Part shown: one piece after another, positions 3,977 to 7,501 of the stretch
Numbering within the stretch: position 1 is the stretch's first letter
Layout of the letters: every line of letters starts with the position of its first letter
Assembly (NCBI GenBank): GCA_946631345.1
Contig: CAMPAA010000157.1
Coordinates: 1 to 7,501, forward strand
Length of the DNA: 7,501 nt
Direction: 5' to 3'
DNA from: an uncultured Verrucomicrobiota bacterium
Lineage (GTDB): Bacteria; Verrucomicrobiota; Kiritimatiellia; RFP12; UBA1067
The notes under the pieces: generated by a model
Told to the model about the DNA's origin: nothing
The model's database searches: none
What the model saw: only the letters and a program-made list of their open reading frames with translations
Position numbers and translations under genes: made by a program

Positions 3977-6583
3977 TCAGTGTTTCCTGCGCTTCAGCCC
4001 GTTGAATATGCCGAACGCAACCACCAGCAGAGGCACCGCGAGTATGTTAAGCACCTTGAGCGCGAGGCCGAGGTTGTCGATATCCGCGGTAAGCTCCTTG
4101 CGCACGTTCTTCAGCTGACGGCGGGTATCCGCCTGGGTCTTGCGGAACTGCTGTATCTCATCCTGCTGCTCCTTCGAAAGGATCAGACGGTCGTTGCCGC
4201 TCTTCTGCTTCTGGAGCGCCGAGAGGCGCTGCTGTGTCTCCTGAAGCGCGGCCTCAAGCTCGCTCTGCTTGCGCTGCCACTTGGCCATCGCCTTTGCCTC
4301 AAGCTCGTTTACCTTCACGAACGGGCGGTTTGACGGGCCGCGCGACCGCACACCGATTAGCTCTTCGCGCCCGGCGTACTGTTCGATGAGGTTGGAGAAG
4401 AGCACGAGGTTGTCGTTGATCGGCTGGGCGATCGGCCCGAGGATCGTGTTCATCGTCTGCACGCAGAAGTCGTCGGCGAGGAAGTCGGAATCGGCGAATA
4501 TCACCACCGCGCCCTTGCCGGAGGCAACAACCTCGGGAACGGCGTTTGTGGAGCCCTCTTTCCAGTCCGGCCCCTTCGGGAACGCCGTCTTGAACGTGCC
4601 GGAGAGTCGCGCGGCGAGCGTGCGCTTCACGCCGTCTGGCCTGAGATCCTTCATCATAGCACCCATGCCGAACTGTGCACCCATGCGGTCCACAAGGCAG
4701 GCATCGGAATCGGACGAAGTGATGAGCGGCTCGAACGTGAGGCCATCGGTTTTACCGAAGGAGATTGCGCCCGAGAACGGCAGCATCACCTGCGTCAGAC
4801 CTGACACCACGATGTCTCCGTCATCCATGTTCTTCGACGTGAGCGACAGGAAGGCCGGATTTTCCTCTGCGCGGCCGTTGCCGGTGCCGAGCCTGGTGGC
4901 TGCAGCGAGGTCGGCAACGAGCTTGGAGGTGTCGAACGTCACCCCCCATGTGTCGAAGAGCTTGCCGAGCGTGGATGGACCATCCTGCCCGCCCATCTGC
5001 ATCATCATCGGATTCTGCTGCTTGCGAGAGGAAAGCATGTCCATCACGCTGAAAGGATCGACGCACGCAATGAGCCGCCCGCCCTTGATGACGAACTGGT
5101 CTATTGCGAAGAGCGTCTTCTCCGAGAGATCCTTGGCGTGCAGCACGATGAGCGTCTTGACGTCCGAATCGATGGATTCGGCAGTCGGCGATATCTCGCG
5201 CACCTCATAGTCCTTGGCCAGCTCGGTGAACGCGGCCCAACCCTGCTGAGGCTTCTGGCCCTGCATCATCATCATCTGGTTGGGGGCCTGCCCCATTACG
5301 CCTTGAAGGGATGTCATGAGACCTACGACCGGGCGTTCAGGCCAAGCGACGCGCGTGACGAGACGCGTGACGTCGTATTCAAGCGTCGCCTCCGTGCGTG
5401 GGCTGAAGCGCGCCAGCGTCTCCTCCCTGTCTCCGCATACGGCGACGAGGCCAAAATAGACGGGCTGGCCGAAAGGCGTCACGTTCTGCGGCTCCACGCC
5501 GTAGCGCTGAGCCCACTCCTCGGCGTCGGAATCCGGCTTGGGGTCGTAAGCCTCAAGCGTGACATGCCCCTTGCCGGCAAGCTCGTACTCCTTGAGGAGG
5601 TTCTGCACCTGATTGGCGTAGGTCTTGAGCGCCATGGGCGTTTCAGCCGAAGAGGAGCTGAAGTAGTACTTCAGCGTCACATCCTCATCAAGCTTGCCAA
5701 GCACCGCCCGAGAACCCTTGGAGAGGGTATAGAGCTGCTGCTCGGTCAGGTCGATGCGGAGCGGCAGAGCGGCGAGGATGAGATCGGCAGCGCCGATGAT
5801 AACAGCGAGCAGCACGAGGCCGAGCGCCCCCTTCGACTTCCCGTTCTTCTGACCGTCGGTGACGGCGTGGGCCGCAGCGAGCATGAACACGATCACGCCC
5901 ACATAGTAGCCTATGTCGGCAAAGTCAACCACGCCGCGCCTGAGCGACTCGAAGTGGGACATCAGCGAGCAGGAGGCCACGGCGTTAACGACCGCCGCCG
6001 GCACGCCCCAGTTTGCGACCGCGTTCACCACTGGGTCGAACCCGATGATGAGCATCGCAAACGTGATGGCAAGCGCCGACACGAACCCTATCACCTGGCT
6101 GCGCGAAAGCGACGATGCGAACACGCCTATCGCAGTCGCGGCGCCGGCGAGCAGGAAGCTGCCGAGATAGCCGCAGAACACCGCGCCCCAGTCTGGAGAG
6201 CCGAGCCAGGCCGTGGTCGCCACCACCGGAAACGTCAGCACGAGGCCGATGCCGATGAAGGCCCATGCGGCGAGGAACTTGCCCACCAGCGCCTGGGTGA
6301 GCGTTAGCGGGAGCGTTAGCAGCAGCTCGATCGTGCCGTTGCGGCGCTCTTCCGCCCACGACCCCATCGTCGCGGCTGGCACGAGCAGCAGGTACACCCA
6401 CGGATGCCAGAAGAAGAACGGGGTGAGATCGGCCTGGCGGCGCTCGTAGAACATCGCCACTCCAAACGTGAGGAATCCCGCGAGAACGAGAAACGCCACG
6501 AGAAACACGTAGGCGACAGGCGAGTTGAAGTAGCTCTTGAACTCACGCCCGAACACCGTCTTCACATTGCAGCACTTGCACAT
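3977..6583 (-). CDS. GldF-GldG fusion: ABC-2 permease joined to extracytoplasmic Gld/ABC_transp_aux domain
   Basis: An 868-residue protein. Residues 1-245 form an ABC-2 permease: FGREFKSYFNSPVAYVF (11-27) and GSWAEERRNGTIELLLTLP (74-92) are hallmarks of GldF-type subunits, with membrane segments near 22-46, 60-74, 101-123, 134-155, 163-183 and 223-241. A new membrane segment at 252-273 then begins a GldG-like part, LRIDLTEQQLYTLSKGS (275-291), typical of the ABC_transp_aux region. Its large domain (about 300-750) should lie outside the cytoplasm. A Q/E/K-rich coiled coil (about 757-832) leads to a last membrane helix (840-862) and a basic tail. In Flavobacterium, GldF and GldG are separate proteins associated with gliding; here they are one chain. 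The ATG at 6583 comes 3 nt after the ATPase stop. The N-terminus MCKCC and methionine runs at 437-440 and 526-530 are unusual. The substrate is unknown. Confidence 0.9.
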   Translation of the reverse strand: MCKCCNVKTVFGREFKSYFNSPVAYVFLVAFLVLAGFLTFGVAMFYERRQADLTPFFFWHPWVYLLLVPAATMGSWAEERRNGTIELLLTLPLTLTQALVGKFLAAWAFIGIGLVLTFPVVATTAWLGSPDWGAVFCGYLGSFLLAGAATAIGVFASSLSRSQVIGFVSALAITFAMLIIGFDPVVNAVANWGVPAAVVNAVASCSLMSHFESLRRGVVDFADIGYYVGVIVFMLAAAHAVTDGQKNGKSKGALGLVLLAVIIGAADLILAALPLRIDLTEQQLYTLSKGSRAVLGKLDEDVTLKYYFSSSSAETPMALKTYANQVQNLLKEYELAGKGHVTLEAYDPKPDSDAEEWAQRYGVEPQNVTPFGQPVYFGLVAVCGDREETLARFSPRTEATLEYDVTRLVTRVAWPERPVVGLMTSLQGVMGQAPNQMMMMQGQKPQQGWAAFTELAKDYEVREISPTAESIDSDVKTLIVLHAKDLSEKTLFAIDQFVIKGGRLIACVDPFSVMDMLSSRKQQNPMMMQMGGQDGPSTLGKLFDTWGVTFDTSKLVADLAAATRLGTGNGRAEENPAFLSLTSKNMDDGDIVVSGLTQVMLPFSGAISFGKTDGLTFEPLITSSDSDACLVDRMGAQFGMGAMMKDLRPDGVKRTLAARLSGTFKTAFPKGPDWKEGSTNAVPEVVASGKGAVVIFADSDFLADDFCVQTMNTILGPIAQPINDNLVLFSNLIEQYAGREELIGVRSRGPSNRPFVKVNELEAKAMAKWQRKQSELEAALQETQQRLSALQKQKSGNDRLILSKEQQDEIQQFRKTQADTRRQLKNVRKELTADIDNLGLALKVLNILAVPLLVVAFGIFNGLKRRKH

Positions 6584-6586
6584 GGC

Positions 6587-7312
6587 TTACTTGACCTCCC
6601 CTTCCATCGTGAGATTGCGGAACACCACATCGAGCTTGCCGGACGGATCCTTCGACCGGAGCTCATCTGGAGTGCCGTCGGCCTTTATCTCGCCATGCGC
6701 GATCACGATGGCGCGCGTGCAGACGGCATCCACCTCCTCGAGGATGTGGGTGGATATGATTATGGCCTTCTCCGCGGCCATTTCCTTGATCATCTCGCGC
6801 ACCACGTACTTCTGGTTGGGATCGAGGCCGTCGGTCGGCTCATCCATTATGAGCACCTTTGGGTCGTGGATGATCGCCTGGGCGAAGCACGTGCGCTGGC
6901 GGTAGCCCTTGGAGAGCGTATCGATGGTCTGGCGGGCCACATTGCCGAGCCGAGCCTTTTCGATGACGGCCTCGACCTTTGCCTTGGCCTCGGCACCGTG
7001 GAACCCGCGCACCTTCGCGATGAACTCAAGGAACGCCTCCACGGTCATCGCGCGGTAGGATGGAGCGTTCTCAGGCAGATAGCCTATGCATGACTTCGCT
7101 CCGACCGGATCCTTAAGGATGTCATGGCCGCAGATCGTGGCCGTTCCGGATGTGGGCGGGATGAATCCCGTAATCATCCGCATGGTTGTAGACTTTCCGG
7201 CCCCGTTCGGGCCAAGGAATCCCAGCACCTCGCCCTTCCCTACGGAGAAGGATACACCCTTCACCGCATGGAAGGAACCGAAGTCCTTCTTCAGGTTTTC
7301 AACTTTCAGCAT
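6587..7312 (-). CDS. ABC transporter ATP-binding protein, GldA-like
   Basis: A complete 241-residue ABC ATPase that hydrolyses ATP to drive the membrane partner encoded 3 nt downstream. Visible motifs are Walker A GPNGAGKST (34-42), a Q-loop region reading YLPEN (78-82, with Glu in place of the usual Gln, as is common in ABC-2-type ATPases), a signature in the variant form LSKGYRQR (133-140), Walker B VLIMDEP (153-159), D-loop GLDP (162-165) and the switch histidine H189. The LSKGYRQR signature and YLPE motif are characteristic of GldA and related drug- or polymer-export ATPases (CcmA-like group). It is the first gene of the operon, promoted from 7341-7349. There is no transmembrane segment, so it is cytoplasmic and peripheral. 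The family assignment is certain; the transported substrate is not. Confidence 0.95.
   Translation of the reverse strand: MLKVENLKKDFGSFHAVKGVSFSVGKGEVLGFLGPNGAGKSTTMRMITGFIPPTSGTATICGHDILKDPVGAKSCIGYLPENAPSYRAMTVEAFLEFIAKVRGFHGAEAKAKVEAVIEKARLGNVARQTIDTLSKGYRQRTCFAQAIIHDPKVLIMDEPTDGLDPNQKYVVREMIKEMAAEKAIIISTHILEEVDAVCTRAIVIAHGEIKADGTPDELRSKDPSGKLDVVFRNLTMEGEVK
6595..6599 (-). promoter_or_regulatory. Ribosome binding site of the permease fusion gene
   Basis: GGAGG on the minus strand, inside the last codons of the ATPase gene, 11 bases before the ATG at 6583. The spacing is long but usable. With only 3 nt between stop and start, translational coupling with the ATPase is likely. Confidence 0.6.
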
Positions 7313-7322
7313 TTCGGACTAG

Positions 7323-7327
7323 TCCTT
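7323..7327 (-). promoter_or_regulatory. Ribosome binding site of the ABC ATPase gene
   Basis: AAGGA on the minus strand (within TGAAAGGACT), about 10 bases before the ATG at 7312 and inside the predicted 22-nt leader. It is weaker than the sites at 1642-1647 and 3959-3965. Confidence 0.55.
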
Positions 7328-7340
7328 TCAAATGTGCCTT

Positions 7341-7349
7341 ATTATACCA
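7341..7349 (-). promoter_or_regulatory. Extended -10 promoter of the ABC operon
   Basis: TGGTATAAT on the minus strand. The predicted start is near 7334-7335, giving a leader of about 22 nt with AAGGA inside it. The best -35 candidate at 17-bp spacing (GTATCA, 7369-7364) matches consensus at only three positions. This is the only promoter-like sequence seen for the three-gene operon. Confidence 0.75.
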
Positions 7350-7376
7350 GAAAAACGCCACAATGATACCACTCCT

Positions 7377-7397
7377 CTGTTAAGAAATTGTTAACAG
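7377..7397. promoter_or_regulatory. Dyad CTGTTAA-N7-TTAACAG upstream of the ABC operon
   Basis: Perfect 7-bp arms (7377-7383 and 7391-7397) around a 7-bp AT-rich centre, extendable by a G/T and a C/G pair. The dyad lies at about -43 to -63 relative to the predicted operon start, a classic place for an activator. There is no T-tract on either side, so it is not a terminator. No regulator gene is in the window. Confidence 0.45.
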
Positions 7398-7456
7398 GGA
7401 GCAGATTTGCCCGACCAATCCCGCATACTGTTCTCATTTTTCCGGTCCCTTTCATC

Positions 7457-7490
7457 TCTTGCCAAGTGCAAGTAGAGGTTCAGGGCAAGA
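7457..7490. other. Inverted repeat with two alternative pairings
   Basis: TCTTGCC (7457-7463) pairs with GGCAAGA (7484-7490) around a 20-nt loop. The same left arm, as CTTGC (7458-7462), can instead pair with GCAAG at 7468-7472. The rest of 7398-7501 shows no gene or motif that I recognise. This may be the 3' structure of a transcript ending here or upstream DNA of the ABC operon. Confidence 0.25.
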
Positions 7491-7501
7491 AACCAGCGCC
7501 G

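Noticed and set aside
5138..6307. 389-codon plus-strand open frame
   Set aside because: It lies wholly antisense to the GldF-GldG fusion, whose motifs are clear. The translation is H/R-rich without any domain, which is typical of a GC-rich shadow.

Overview
This 7.5 kb window is a moderately GC-rich bacterial chromosomal stretch in which every credible gene is on the minus strand, so transcription runs from high to low coordinates. Gene content (a GldA-type ABC ATPase, a GldF-GldG fusion, a DUF4340 protein, and a BatC-like TPR protein ending in -RDW) suggests the Verrucomicrobiota/PVC group, possibly Kiritimatiellota. This is an inference from gene content and style; no rRNA or other marker gene is present to prove it.

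Layout from right to left, in the direction of transcription. (1) 7313-7501 is non-coding. It holds a promoter-like TGGTATAAT at 7341-7349 and, upstream of it, a strong dyad at 7377-7397. (2) 7312-2883 is a tight three-gene operon: a cytoplasmic ABC ATPase (6587-7312), a fused ABC-2 permease plus GldG-like extracytoplasmic protein (3977-6583), and a membrane-anchored DUF4340 protein (2883-3950). The gaps are 3 and 26 nt, and the operon closes with a good intrinsic terminator at 2813-2836. (3) 2632-2882 is non-coding and carries the terminator, three tandem 22-bp repeats that look like the end of an IS21-type element, and a dyad. (4) 1822-2613 is a glycosyltransferase-like gene with its own promoter. 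The promoter lies so close to the ATG that the mRNA is predicted to be leaderless. (5) 1636-1821 is non-coding, with a promoter and a cluster of inverted repeats. (6) 103-1635 is a secreted or periplasmic TPR protein with a long Q/N/D/K tract and a BatC-like C-terminus. (7) 1-102 holds small hairpins and a fourth TGGTATAAT, presumably for a minus-strand gene just outside the window.

The three-gene operon forms one predicted machine. The ATPase would power the ABC-2 membrane domain, and the GldG-like domain and DUF4340 protein would sit on the outer face of the membrane. The substrate is unknown. The best non-genic signal is that all four predicted transcription units are preceded by the identical extended -10 box TGGTATAAT, with no recognisable -35 element. 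This suggests a very uniform promoter architecture in this genome.
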